Assembly (NCBI RefSeq): GCF_014696615.1
Contig: NZ_JACJQJ010000046.1
Span: 1-64,000, forward strand
Direction of reading: 5' to 3'
Length of the DNA stretch: 64,000 bases
DNA from: Nostoc linckia FACHB-104
Lineage (GTDB): Bacteria > Cyanobacteriota > Cyanobacteriia > Cyanobacteriales > Nostocaceae
Both the position numbers and the translations under genes were made by a program. Position 1 is the first letter of the stretch. The number at the start of each line of letters is the position of its first letter. This document shows positions 27,615 to 36,645 of the stretch, piece after piece. A model generated the notes under the pieces. It ran no database searches. It worked only from the letters and a program-made list of their open reading frames with translations, and was not told where the DNA came from.

Positions 27615-30600
27615 CTAAACCTCTAAGGCAAAATTAACGGTATATGGTTCCTCTAGGGATTGCTGAGTACTGGCTTTGATTGCATCAAGATAGCGACGCA
27701 AATACGAAAGTTGTTGTGAATTGGGTCGATAGGTGAGATTACCTTGTTTTTCAAACAGCGGCGCAGATGCGATCGCATGATAGTCTGGGTTATCCTGAGA
27801 ACTTTGGGTAAGCCATGCGGAATCTGGAGCGGTGGGTATTAATCCTGCGGGTAATTCCCCTTCTAAGAAGGCTAACAGGCGTTGCTGACAAGTTCTGGTA
27901 TTAATGCCACGACCCTCAAATAACTGGATGATTTCGCTAAAAGACAAGGATCTATCTGGTAACAGTCGCAGCAATTCAGTAAACAGGAAATAATCGGTAT
28001 ATTGTTGTCTGGGGATGTCTAAAACCTGGGGATGAAGGGGTAACATCGCTAAACCATAGGCAACTCGACTACAATTAGGCGCACCATTATCACCGAGATA
28101 AGAATCTTGAATAATCTTGGCGTTGGGGAGTTTTTGCTTTAGCCAACGGTTTACAGTCGCGATGGAAGTGACACCACCTGTTAAGATAGCTTGGTTAATG
28201 GCTTCTGTGGGTATACCACGTGCTACCAGCAACTTATTAAGTTCGCGATTCAATCGACGCACAAAGGGAACTAATACTTGGCTTTCCAAATCTCGCCTTT
28301 GTAAAATCCATCGCTGATCGGCTAAGTCTAGAGTGAAAGATTCTTGGTGTTGTAATATTAACTTCAGGGCTAATGCAGCATCCAGTACAGCCTGTCCTAA
28401 CAGCGAACTTTCTAGACGCTGCTGGAGGCGAATCCGCGCGATAATATCTGGTTCGCCAACTCTTGGTAGTTCTAAATCTTCTAAACCCAAACTTTGCCAA
28501 TGCATCTGGTCTAATCCAGGAATATTTGATTGCCAGAGTCCAGGCTGGCTGCTAATTTGACTATCACCTGTAATTTCATCTCTTGATTGCCGAGATTTTG
28601 GTGGTACAAGCAGCTGACAAATAATATCTTGCTCGATACCCTTGCCTGCATAAGCAAAGCTATGGAGCATAAAATCATTATGGGCAAACTGGGATAAATT
28701 TTCTGGCAAATCAACTAATGCCATTTCTGTGGCGGTAGCACCAATATTAATGGCTAGGGTATCGCCTATGAGTGGTTGATCGCTAATTTGTACAGGACGT
28801 AAACCTTGGCTTTGGCTTAACTGTACAGCTTCACCGTTACCAGCATCAAGTAAGCTCAAAAGACTAGCGATCGCTTCCTCAATGAAAAATACTTGCTGTG
28901 GATGTTTGACTAATTTGCTATTGAGTAATGCTTCGCGCAAATTAAAGCGATATTGTTCTGACCAACTAGACGGGCAGGTACAGACTACACCTGCAATATT
29001 ATTGATAATGTTGCGGAAATTTGGCTCTTTTAAACCTACAGCTGCCGCAGTTAAACCTTGAGTAGTACTTTGGCGATCGGACTTGAGAGTTAACAGTAAT
29101 TTAGCAAGCGATCGCACAACCCAAACTAAAGGACCTGCAGAAAATTCATTAAATTGCAGCACAGGTTCCCATTTTTGCCTAGCACTTTTGTAGGGAATAG
29201 CTACTTGTAAATAGGGTTTTAACTGTGCGGAATAAAGAGTATTTTTTAATTTTGAATCTGGCTTTGGTGGTGCGGGAGTACTAGCTAAGTTGTCAGATAA
29301 TTTTTCTGGGGCGACAGATGCAGGTGCAGTTTGCTCGTTCGCTTCTTTGCTTTGTGTCTCACCCTGTGGTGCAGAAGCCGTAGGTAGATAAACTTCTGCT
29401 GGTAAACGAAACGACTGTTGGAAAGAACTACCGCCCGCTGGATTTTCTGCTGACCAGTAAATAGGATATACAACGCAAGTAGAGCGATTCAAAAGTGCGG
29501 CGGAAATACCCGTTGTGCCAAAATCAATTCCTAGATACCAGTTCGACTCTGGAGTATTTTGAGGTGCTGGTTTTGGCTGATTTAGGCTGGGCGCACCAGA
29601 CAGCGAAGGATCGGCAGTGGCTGTTGTCTCTTCCTTTTTTTTTTCAATTATGGGGCTAAAGTCTAACTCAGCTTCTGGCTGTGGGAAAGAAGTCGGTGTC
29701 AGTTGGGGCGCTTCTGTATTATTAAAAGTATTTGGAGAGAGATTCTCTGCTGGTTCCTCAGTAACAGTTTCTTTGGCTGTCTTTTGTTGATGTCCTTGAT
29801 TGGTTCGATTCACCCAGCTGGTAATTAGCGGTGACTGAGAATTCAGCAGCCCATCAAAGTTAGCCAAATCTTGATCCAAGAGCTGTAACTGCTCATCATC
29901 CAAGGAAATATCTGGCATGGTAGCCGCTGTTTCTAGGGAGAGCAAATTTTCTCGTGGTGAAGCTGGAATATAGTTATCTAACGAGTTCTCTTGTTGTTCA
30001 TCTTGCGCCTCTACTTCCTTCCCTTGGCTAGGAGTAATGACTGTTGAAGTTGAGACATCTTCTAGGGTAGATGAAACTGCAAGTACTTCTGGTTCATCAC
30101 CTAAATCAACTAATAAATCTGTCAGGGCTGTAATGGTATCCGTATTAGCTTGATTAGCTTTAACCTCGCTGGTGGTTGTTACTGCAGGGGCTGGTGGTGT
30201 TGTGGCTGGAATTTCGTCAAAAAATAATGTTTCCCATTCTTGTGAAAATAAATCTGTGGGTGGTGGAGGTAAATTTTCTATTGGGGGTAAAGTATCCTGA
30301 ATTGGTTCTGCAACAGTAATGTCTATTTGCTCTAACTCCACATTATTTGCTGTAGAGATAACATCTACCGATTCGACAGGTTCTGTAGGTAATACTGATG
30401 GTAAAACAGTTTCTGGTGGAGATAGCTCATTAGCAACAACTTGGTTTGGGACTATTTCCTCAACAGGCTGAGTCTCATTTTTCTTGCCGAACAAACTGGC
30501 ATAAAGTTTATCTACTTCATCTGCTGGAGAACTATCTGACTGTAATGTAGTTGGCGTTGCAGCATCAGGAGTCTCGAAAGATGAGGATGCATCTGCAATC

Positions 30601-31592
30601 AGTTGCAACAGCATTGCATCCAAGTCTTCTGGAGGTGCAGGATTTTCTGGTTGTGCTGGTAAATTGACTAATGGTTGATTGACTAATTCAACTTGAGTAT
30701 CATCCGGCTCTATGGGTGATGGTGGAATTACTTCTTCCCTAGGTACTGATAAGGATGCTTGCTGTTGAGGAAATTCTTGTAAATACTGTGTCAAATTATT
30801 AACAAAGCTGACTATCACTTGTTCCCCTTGCAACCCTTGAGCGTGCATCCTGGTAAGGGCTTGCGATAGGGACTCATGGTAAGTCCGAATATTGCGCTGT
30901 AATGCCTCAAAGACAATATTTAATGTGCCATCTAACGACAGTAAGCGTTGATCGAATTCCTTGCCTAGCCTAGTTAACTGCTCTACTGGCTCGGAAGATT
31001 GTAACAAAGGTTGAGGTGTCGTTCCTACAGCGTCAGGAGTGGTGTTACTAGAAGAATTTGCCAAACTCTGCGCCAAATTTGAGGTTAAAGCTGGCATGAG
31101 GCGGCTGCCAAGCACCTCTACAAATTCCTTAATGATTTGTTCTTGGTTTGCTAACTGCTGGGTTAGAGAATAGTTATGTAGTCGCCTTTGCTCTAGTTGC
31201 CTAATTTCCTGCACCAGCGTTGCTCTTTCTTGTAACAACGTTGCCAATTCTGCTTGCAACGGCTGAAGCAAAGCTTTAATTTCACTATTTAAGTTTTGGC
31301 TCTGTTCCTCATGGGACTGCTGGGTTTGGCTTAAAGATTGCTGACTATTTTGATCGACAAATTTTGCTAACAAAGGCGATCGCGGTTTCTGTTGGGAGGG
31401 TTGGTTTTGAGTATCATTCGCCAAAACCTCACTTTCTCCCAGTTTCACAAGAAAATCGCGAACTCGGTCTAAAACCTCTTTTGGCTCCTGCGCCTGACTA
31501 GACAGGAGTTTAGACAGGCGCTTACCATTACTGGCAAGTAAATTGTCAATATCTGCAATTAGTCTTTGAATTTCATCTGCGCGAGAAGTCAC
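27615..31592 (-). CDS. Large protein with C-terminal Hsp70/actin-like ATPase domain
   Basis: This 1325-residue protein begins with a helical, coiled-coil-rich region (about 1-280, with AELATLLQERATLVQEIRQLEQ), continues with a long acidic Pro/Glu/Thr-rich linker, and from about residue 690 has an actin-fold ATPase. Visible nucleotide motifs are WYLGIDFGTTGISAALLNR (phosphate 1), LAINIGATATEMALVDLP (phosphate 2) and ILTGGVTSIATVNRWL (adenosine). A typical Hsp70 substrate domain with lid is not apparent after it. Function is unknown; it could be a specialised chaperone or scaffold. No DnaJ or GrpE gene is adjacent, though two J-domain proteins are encoded at 5967-8123. Confidence 0.8.
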   Translation of the reverse strand: MTSRADEIQRLIADIDNLLASNGKRLSKLLSSQAQEPKEVLDRVRDFLVKLGESEVLANDTQNQPSQQKPRSPLLAKFVDQNSQQSLSQTQQSHEEQSQNLNSEIKALLQPLQAELATLLQERATLVQEIRQLEQRRLHNYSLTQQLANQEQIIKEFVEVLGSRLMPALTSNLAQSLANSSSNTTPDAVGTTPQPLLQSSEPVEQLTRLGKEFDQRLLSLDGTLNIVFEALQRNIRTYHESLSQALTRMHAQGLQGEQVIVSFVNNLTQYLQEFPQQQASLSVPREEVIPPSPIEPDDTQVELVNQPLVNLPAQPENPAPPEDLDAMLLQLIADASSSFETPDAATPTTLQSDSSPADEVDKLYASLFGKKNETQPVEEIVPNQVVANELSPPETVLPSVLPTEPVESVDVISTANNVELEQIDITVAEPIQDTLPPIENLPPPPTDLFSQEWETLFFDEIPATTPPAPAVTTTSEVKANQANTDTITALTDLLVDLGDEPEVLAVSSTLEDVSTSTVITPSQGKEVEAQDEQQENSLDNYIPASPRENLLSLETAATMPDISLDDEQLQLLDQDLANFDGLLNSQSPLITSWVNRTNQGHQQKTAKETVTEEPAENLSPNTFNNTEAPQLTPTSFPQPEAELDFSPIIEKKKEETTATADPSLSGAPSLNQPKPAPQNTPESNWYLGIDFGTTGISAALLNRSTCVVYPIYWSAENPAGGSSFQQSFRLPAEVYLPTASAPQGETQSKEANEQTAPASVAPEKLSDNLASTPAPPKPDSKLKNTLYSAQLKPYLQVAIPYKSARQKWEPVLQFNEFSAGPLVWVVRSLAKLLLTLKSDRQSTTQGLTAAAVGLKEPNFRNIINNIAGVVCTCPSSWSEQYRFNLREALLNSKLVKHPQQVFFIEEAIASLLSLLDAGNGEAVQLSQSQGLRPVQISDQPLIGDTLAINIGATATEMALVDLPENLSQFAHNDFMLHSFAYAGKGIEQDIICQLLVPPKSRQSRDEITGDSQISSQPGLWQSNIPGLDQMHWQSLGLEDLELPRVGEPDIIARIRLQQRLESSLLGQAVLDAALALKLILQHQESFTLDLADQRWILQRRDLESQVLVPFVRRLNRELNKLLVARGIPTEAINQAILTGGVTSIATVNRWLKQKLPNAKIIQDSYLGDNGAPNCSRVAYGLAMLPLHPQVLDIPRQQYTDYFLFTELLRLLPDRSLSFSEIIQLFEGRGINTRTCQQRLLAFLEGELPAGLIPTAPDSAWLTQSSQDNPDYHAIASAPLFEKQGNLTYRPNSQQLSYLRRYLDAIKASTQQSLEEPYTVNFALEV

Positions 31593-32288
31593 TGTATATA
31601 CCTTAGGTAGAACTTTCTGTCAATTGTTAAGCAAATTAATTTACAATTATTGAAGCTACGTGGGTTAGCTTTACGCCACTCTCCCGATCGCACTTCTAAG
31701 TGCAATTATGTTTATGTTATAGATTATGGGAATTTAGGCTATCGTCAATAGACCTTGGGCATAAATTGGGATTGGCAATGGGGAATTGGGCATTGGGCAT
31801 TGGGCATTGGGCATGGTAAGAGGTAATTGGTAATTTCTCCTTGTCTCCTTGTCTCCTTGTCCCCCCACTCTACGGGTTCGCCGTTAGGCGTTCTCGCAGA
31901 GTAGCCTCTACGCGTCTACATATCCTCAATCCCTAGTCCCCAGTCCCTAGTCCCCAATCCCTAGTCCCCAATCCCCAATCCGTTAAGTTAAGAGTCTAAG
32001 GTTAGCAAAAATTAACTACCTTGAGTATCATTAATGTGTCTACTGAGGTTGGGAAGTTAAGAGTTGGCGATCGCATTGACCCCTAAAGAATAACTTTAGG
32101 AGCCGTTTCTACACTCCCTGAGGTTTTTAGATACTAAAAAAACAACTCTTGGGACGCTTTCTTGTGTAACATAGTTTAGTTTTATTTTTGTAAAGTGCTG
32201 TGTTCTGATCGCTTAGGCTTAAGATAGCACTGTCGTTTGTTGTGTATCCAACAGCTTTATTTAATAAATATGTAATTCAGATGTTGTA
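31593..32288. other. Intergenic, dense repeats
   Basis: The 696-base gap carries GGGCATT units (31788-31815), TCTCCTTG units (31836-31860), a palindromic element with CGGGTTCGCCGTTAGGCG (31870-31915), and CCCCAGT/CCCTAGT/CCCCAAT units (31930-31980). The right part (about 32140-32288) should hold the promoter of the Crp-type gene. Confidence 0.6.
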
Positions 32289-32987
32289 ATGGAAGACCGA
32301 TTTAGCCTGCAAACACCTGCCAATCCCTGGATGCTCTCGACTCCCTTTTTTCAAGGGCTACCAGAATTGGTTGTGGAAACAGCCCTCACTCATTTTGTGA
32401 CCCGTACTCATCCACCCAATCAAGTGATTCTACTGGAAAATGATTGGGGTGGTTCAGTATACTTTATTGTCGATGGTTGGGTCAAAATTCGTACCTATAA
32501 TTTAGAAGGCAAAGAGGTAACATTAAACATTATCGGGAAAGGGGAACTGTTTGGGGAAATGGCGGCGCTAGATGAAGTACCTCGCTCTACCGATGTCATT
32601 ACCCTCACACCTACTGTCATTGGTAGTATGCCATCACAGGACTTTGTCAAGTTACTGCAAACAGAGCCTATGGCTGGAATGCGATTAGCTCAACTAATGG
32701 CGCGGCGTTTGCGACAAGTCAATCGCAGACTGCGCTTGCGGGAATCTGATAGCCAATCACGGGTAGCGGATACCTTGCTATTTTTGGCTGAAGGACAGGG
32801 AAAAAAGGCACAAACAGGTACAGAAATTCCCAATTTACCGCACCGCGAACTAAGCAGTTTAAGTGGGTTGGCACGAGAAACAGTGACACGAGTCTTGACA
32901 AGGCTAGAAAAGAAAGGCTTGATTAGACGGGATCAGGATATTATTTGTATTCCTGATTTGACTGCCTTGGAAAGAATGATCGTTTAA
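32289..32987 (+). CDS. Crp/Fnr family transcription regulator
   Basis: A 232-residue regulator. The N-terminal cyclic-nucleotide-binding domain (about 15-135) has the phosphate-binding cassette GELFGEMAALDEVPRSTDV, including the Glu and Arg-Ser that contact cAMP in CRP, so it may bind a cyclic nucleotide. The C-terminal winged helix has HRELSSLSGLARETVTRVLTRLEKKGLI. It is not NtcA, whose sequence differs clearly. It is about 13 bases upstream of the DUF2232 gene and may be co-transcribed with it. Target genes are unknown. Confidence 0.88.
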   Translation: MEDRFSLQTPANPWMLSTPFFQGLPELVVETALTHFVTRTHPPNQVILLENDWGGSVYFIVDGWVKIRTYNLEGKEVTLNIIGKGELFGEMAALDEVPRSTDVITLTPTVIGSMPSQDFVKLLQTEPMAGMRLAQLMARRLRQVNRRLRLRESDSQSRVADTLLFLAEGQGKKAQTGTEIPNLPHRELSSLSGLARETVTRVLTRLEKKGLIRRDQDIICIPDLTALERMIV

Positions 32988-33000
32988 ATACTTGTCAAAT

Positions 33001-33759
33001 ATGAGCATTTTAGATTCTCTGCCAGATGAGCCAAAGCCAGGTTCATCGCCTGAATCTCAAACCCCGCAAAATCGGTCAGACAAACAAGGCAATTCGCTCA
33101 AGTTTGACAATCAAAGCACGCTGCAACCGCCCCAATTAAAGGTAGATGCACCTCTAAGAATGGTGGAAACAGCGTTTTTGGCTAGTACTGCGAGTTTGAT
33201 TTGGTTTATTAATTTTTATTTTCCTTTGGGCCCGTTATTAAAAATATTTTTTCCTGTACCGATCGCTCTAGTCTACCTGCGTTGGGGGCGACGCGCTGCT
33301 TGGATGGCAGCGGTAACATCTGGCTTGCTGTTAGGGGTGTTAATGGGCCCTGTTCGTAGTTTACTGTTTGTGATGCCCTATGCTTTTATGGGCGTGCTGT
33401 TAGGAAGCGCCTGGAATCGCCGTGTCCCCTGGTTGGTTTCTATTACCTTGGGTATGTTACTCGGGACTTTAGGGGCTTTTTTTAGGGTATGGTTTCTGTC
33501 GGTGCTATCCGGTGAAGACCTTTGGATTTATGCGATCAACCAAGTAACAGAACTACTAGAGTGGATATTCCTAAAGCTGGGATTATTAATCAATCCCAGT
33601 ACATTTTGGATTCAAATCGGGGCGATCGCTTTGATTATGTTCAATAATTTTATCTACTTGTTTGTAGTCCACATAGGAGCATGGCTGTTGTTGGATCGTC
33701 TGGGAAATCCTATCCCCCGTCCGCCTCGCTGGGTACAAGTTTTGATGGATTATGAATAA
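33001..33759 (+). CDS. DUF2232 family membrane protein
   Basis: A 252-residue integral membrane protein with a polar N-terminal 55 residues and about six hydrophobic helices, e.g. PLLKIFFPVPIALVYLRWG and GLLLGVLMGPVRSLLF. The pattern matches cyanobacterial DUF2232 proteins, which resemble S components of ECF transporters. ATG at 33001 is preferred over TTG at 32992. Confidence 0.8.
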   Translation: MSILDSLPDEPKPGSSPESQTPQNRSDKQGNSLKFDNQSTLQPPQLKVDAPLRMVETAFLASTASLIWFINFYFPLGPLLKIFFPVPIALVYLRWGRRAAWMAAVTSGLLLGVLMGPVRSLLFVMPYAFMGVLLGSAWNRRVPWLVSITLGMLLGTLGAFFRVWFLSVLSGEDLWIYAINQVTELLEWIFLKLGLLINPSTFWIQIGAIALIMFNNFIYLFVVHIGAWLLLDRLGNPIPRPPRWVQVLMDYE

Positions 33760-33777
33760 TAATCAAAAGTTGCAGAA

Positions 33778-33802
33778 ACGCGATTAATCGCGTCTGTACA
33801 AG
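33778..33802. repeat. Dispersed palindromic repeat, copy 1
   Basis: A perfect palindrome ACGCGATTAATCGCGT followed by CTGTACAAG. The same unit recurs inverted at 40677-40703. It sits just after the DUF2232 stop codon and could act as a terminator stem or repetitive extragenic palindrome. Confidence 0.75.
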
Positions 33803-33964
33803 AATCCAAAGTCCAAAGTCCAGAGATAGTAATTGAACTTTATACCGGATCACACAAATATTAGAGAGCAGAGTGATATGGGAAAGGTAGGGAAACAAAT
33901 ATGAGGAACCTAAACTTAGTAGCACTCACCCTTGACCTTTGACCCTTGACCCTTGACCCCTCCA

Positions 33965-35128
33965 ATGATTAGTATTTATACTCAAATAGCACAGGGAGAA
34001 GCTTGGATTGCTAAGTATCGCGATCGCCTACCTGTGTTTGTTTATGTTTTAGGATTTACGGAAACTGCTTTGATTCCAGGAATTTCTGCGGCGGGAAAGA
34101 CTCCGGAAGATAGGAAGTATACTGCTTGTGCTGATGCAGAATTTCTCTACTACGGTGCTGAACACCAAGCCACATATCCCTTACCACCACTAGCGGCTGG
34201 CGCGTCGCCTGTGCTGATTTCTCGCGCTGTAGTGGAAGCGCTGAAAACTCCTGTTTATTTGTTTAATGCAGGATTACCCTACACCCCAGCAGTTCCCAGC
34301 ATCGATTTGGGTGGCTTTCCCGCCAGGTGTTTAAGTCACGGTAACGCGATGGAATTAGCAACAGTACAGCACTTGCTAGAACAAGGGTTGCTTTGGGGTA
34401 CTAAACTGGCTGCTAATCAAAATGGATATTTAGTTTTAGGGGAATGTGTGGTTGGTGGCACTACTACCGCCTTAGCAATTTTAACTGGCTTAGGCATACC
34501 AGCCGAGGGCAAAGTCAACAGTAGCCATCCTATTTGTAACCATGACCAAAAATCGGCCTTGGTACAAGCAGGTTTGGAGAAAATGAGACAAAGAGTAAGC
34601 AATCTCCAATCCCCAATTACCAATTACCAACCCAAAATAGATCCTCTACAACTAGTCGCAGCTGTTGGCGATCCGATGCAGGTAGTTGTGGCGGGAATGG
34701 CGATCGCAGCTAGTCGCAGTTGTGGTGTGTTACTGGCGGGTGGAACGCAAATGCTAGCCGTTTACGCCCTAATTAATGCGATCGCTCAAACTTACAATTT
34801 ACCTTGGCAACCAGAAGAAGTAGTAGTAGGTACGACGCGCTGGGTAGCAGAAGATCCCACTGGGGGGACGGTGGAACTAGCCTTAAGTTTAGGTAGACAA
34901 GACATAATGAAGGGTGGAGAAACCCCACCCTTACTAGCTACACAACTGAATTTTACTGATTCTTGTTATCCCCAACTCCAGGCTTACGAGCAGGGCTTTG
35001 TTAAAGAAGGTATGGGCGCTGGAGGATCTGCGATCGCTGCTCATCTTAGTTTAGATTGGCAGCAAAACCAACTTTTGGAAGCCATCGAAAAACAACTTGA
35101 GAGATTGAGCAGATTCAATCAACAATAG
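33965..35128 (+). CDS. cobT: Nicotinate-nucleotide--dimethylbenzimidazole phosphoribosyltransferase-type protein (CobT)
   Basis: CobT activates the lower-ligand base for cobalamin assembly. The 387-residue protein is of the TIGR00303 group used by cyanobacteria rather than the E. coli type. Conserved blocks include DLGGFPARCLSHGNAM, VLGECVVGGTTTALA and SSHPICNHDQKS. ATG at 33965 is chosen over TTG at 33953. Residues about 214-224 (NLQSPITNYQP) are encoded by an intergenic-type repeat (34605-34635) lying in frame inside the gene. With cbiMNQO in the same window it serves cobalamin metabolism. Confidence 0.88.
   Translation: MISIYTQIAQGEAWIAKYRDRLPVFVYVLGFTETALIPGISAAGKTPEDRKYTACADAEFLYYGAEHQATYPLPPLAAGASPVLISRAVVEALKTPVYLFNAGLPYTPAVPSIDLGGFPARCLSHGNAMELATVQHLLEQGLLWGTKLAANQNGYLVLGECVVGGTTTALAILTGLGIPAEGKVNSSHPICNHDQKSALVQAGLEKMRQRVSNLQSPITNYQPKIDPLQLVAAVGDPMQVVVAGMAIAASRSCGVLLAGGTQMLAVYALINAIAQTYNLPWQPEEVVVGTTRWVAEDPTGGTVELALSLGRQDIMKGGETPPLLATQLNFTDSCYPQLQAYEQGFVKEGMGAGGSAIAAHLSLDWQQNQLLEAIEKQLERLSRFNQQ
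34605..34635. repeat. Intergenic-type heptamer repeat inside cobT
   Basis: CAATCCCCAATTACCAATTA-type units identical in kind to those at 46021-46045 between nifU and nifH. The reading frame stays open across it. Confidence 0.8.
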
Positions 35129-35329
35129 CGGATGTCAAGACTCAGCAACTTTGGATCTATATGTTACAAAAGTGACCGATTTTTAGATTGTAAATTGAGA
35201 ATTTTGGATTGAAATGTCAATATTTACGGCAAAAGCTACTGATTAATTTGGGAAAAAATTAAACATCCAAAATTTAAAACCCCGTAGAAGGCTTGGGGTC
35301 AATCTAAAAATCTAAAATTGTTCGACTAA

Positions 35330-35704
35330 TTAGTGAATTCTTTCTCGGAGTAATTGTTCTTCTAAGGCTGCAATGCGATTGTACGCTGCAGTTAATTGTG
35401 CTGTTAGTCGTTGTATTTGAATTTCGGGGGAGATAGTTTTTTCTCCTCCTTGACGATTCATATCGCTGTAAATGCCATCAGCCAATACATCCTTATGTTC
35501 CATTTCAGGATTGTAATTGAGATTTCCCCGAAACTGGTAATGTACAGCTTCGGTATTGTCTGAATAGCTATCTCTTGCCTGGGTTTTAGCTAAAGAGCAT
35601 TCTGATAGAGTTTGAGTCACTTTACCATCAAGCTCCTCAATCACTTGGCAGAGGTTATCCAGCTTATGGCTCAAAGTCGTGATCTGCTTTTGTAATGGCT
35701 CCAT
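35330..35704 (-). CDS. Hypothetical coiled-coil protein
   Basis: A 124-residue protein with heptad-like helices at both ends (LQKQITTLSHKLDNLCQVIEEL at 4-25; IQRLTAQLTAAYNRIAALEEQLLRE at 97-121) and a polar middle with MNRQGG. I do not recognise a family. It has no signal peptide or membrane segment and probably forms oligomers. The gap after it (35129-35329) holds CCAAAATT-type repeats. Confidence 0.65.
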   Translation of the reverse strand: MEPLQKQITTLSHKLDNLCQVIEELDGKVTQTLSECSLAKTQARDSYSDNTEAVHYQFRGNLNYNPEMEHKDVLADGIYSDMNRQGGEKTISPEIQIQRLTAQLTAAYNRIAALEEQLLRERIH

Positions 35705-36645
35705 TTAATACCCTAATCCGCATATTTTCTCTATGTTATTCAATTTACTGCCGACCTTAAATATACTTATGAATTATTTAATTTTTGCCAACTTCTGTTG
35801 GATTGTGAAACTAAAGTCATTACTTATCTATATATCTCAATATTTTCCTTGGTAGCTCTCAGAATTTTGTTGAGTTAATTTAAGTTTTCGGGATTAATTT
35901 TGCGATAAATTCTATAAAATAGAGATAATTGAAGATTTTGCTGCTTAATAACCAACAAATATGACCATTCTCATGGGTTTAGCAGCAGAATTTAGTTGAA
36001 CTTAGACGCAAAAATTTTATTTAGACAGGTGTGTAATTACCAGAAGAGTTACAGTTAAAAGTTGGTGTAGTGCTATTGCTAGGGTGAGCTAATAAAATCC
36101 GACTCAGCTATTCCCTAGGCGATCGCGTTTCTCTCTGGTCAGGAGTTTTTAGGATAGTAATCAAATATGCGGCGGCTACATTCTCTACGAATCATGGCTA
36201 TTCGACCATAAAGCAGAGAAATCGAGCATAATTAGGTAATTGAGCTAATTAGGGAAAAGTATCAAGTAGTAGCCTACTGTTAATTAGAGCAAGCACAACC
36301 AAATTTCTACATCTATCGAAAGTAGGATAAAAACTCAGGAAGCTATGGTTGAGTGTGAACAGTAGACTGTTCACAGTTAATAGTCAACGGTCTACTATTA
36401 ACGACTCTCAGATAAATAATTGATTTTTTGGAGTTCCCTCAAGAGCGTAGGTTGTTAAAATTCTGGTGTTTCAATGCTTAACATAGGTATATAGCAATCC
36501 GCTCTTGGGTTTGTGAAATATTACATACAGGTTTGTTGGCTGTTGACGGTTGACTGTCAACTGTCAACCGTCAACAGCCAAAACCGATATTCTTCACAAC
36601 TCAAATAGGATTGCTATAATGCAACATCTTAATATCCCATAATCG
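35705..36645. other. Long intergenic region with hairpins
   Basis: Over 940 bases without a gene. It holds a hairpin GTGAACAG/CTGTTCAC (36354-36374), a second stem GTTAATAGT/ACTATTAAC (36377-36404), and a perfect 19-base-pair stem at 36536-36581. All are built from GTTGACTG-like heptamers. An unannotated small RNA is possible but not supported by more than the folds. Confidence 0.5.
36536..36581. repeat. Perfect 19-bp inverted repeat
   Basis: Left arm 36536-36554 and right arm 36563-36581 are exact reverse complements around an 8-base loop. It lies 65 bases upstream of the lipoprotein gene and has no T-run after it, so it is not a standard terminator. Confidence 0.85.

Noticed and set aside
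35705-36645. A known small RNA such as 6S or an NsiR-type RNA
   Set aside because: Hairpins are present but no recognisable conserved sequence of those RNAs.
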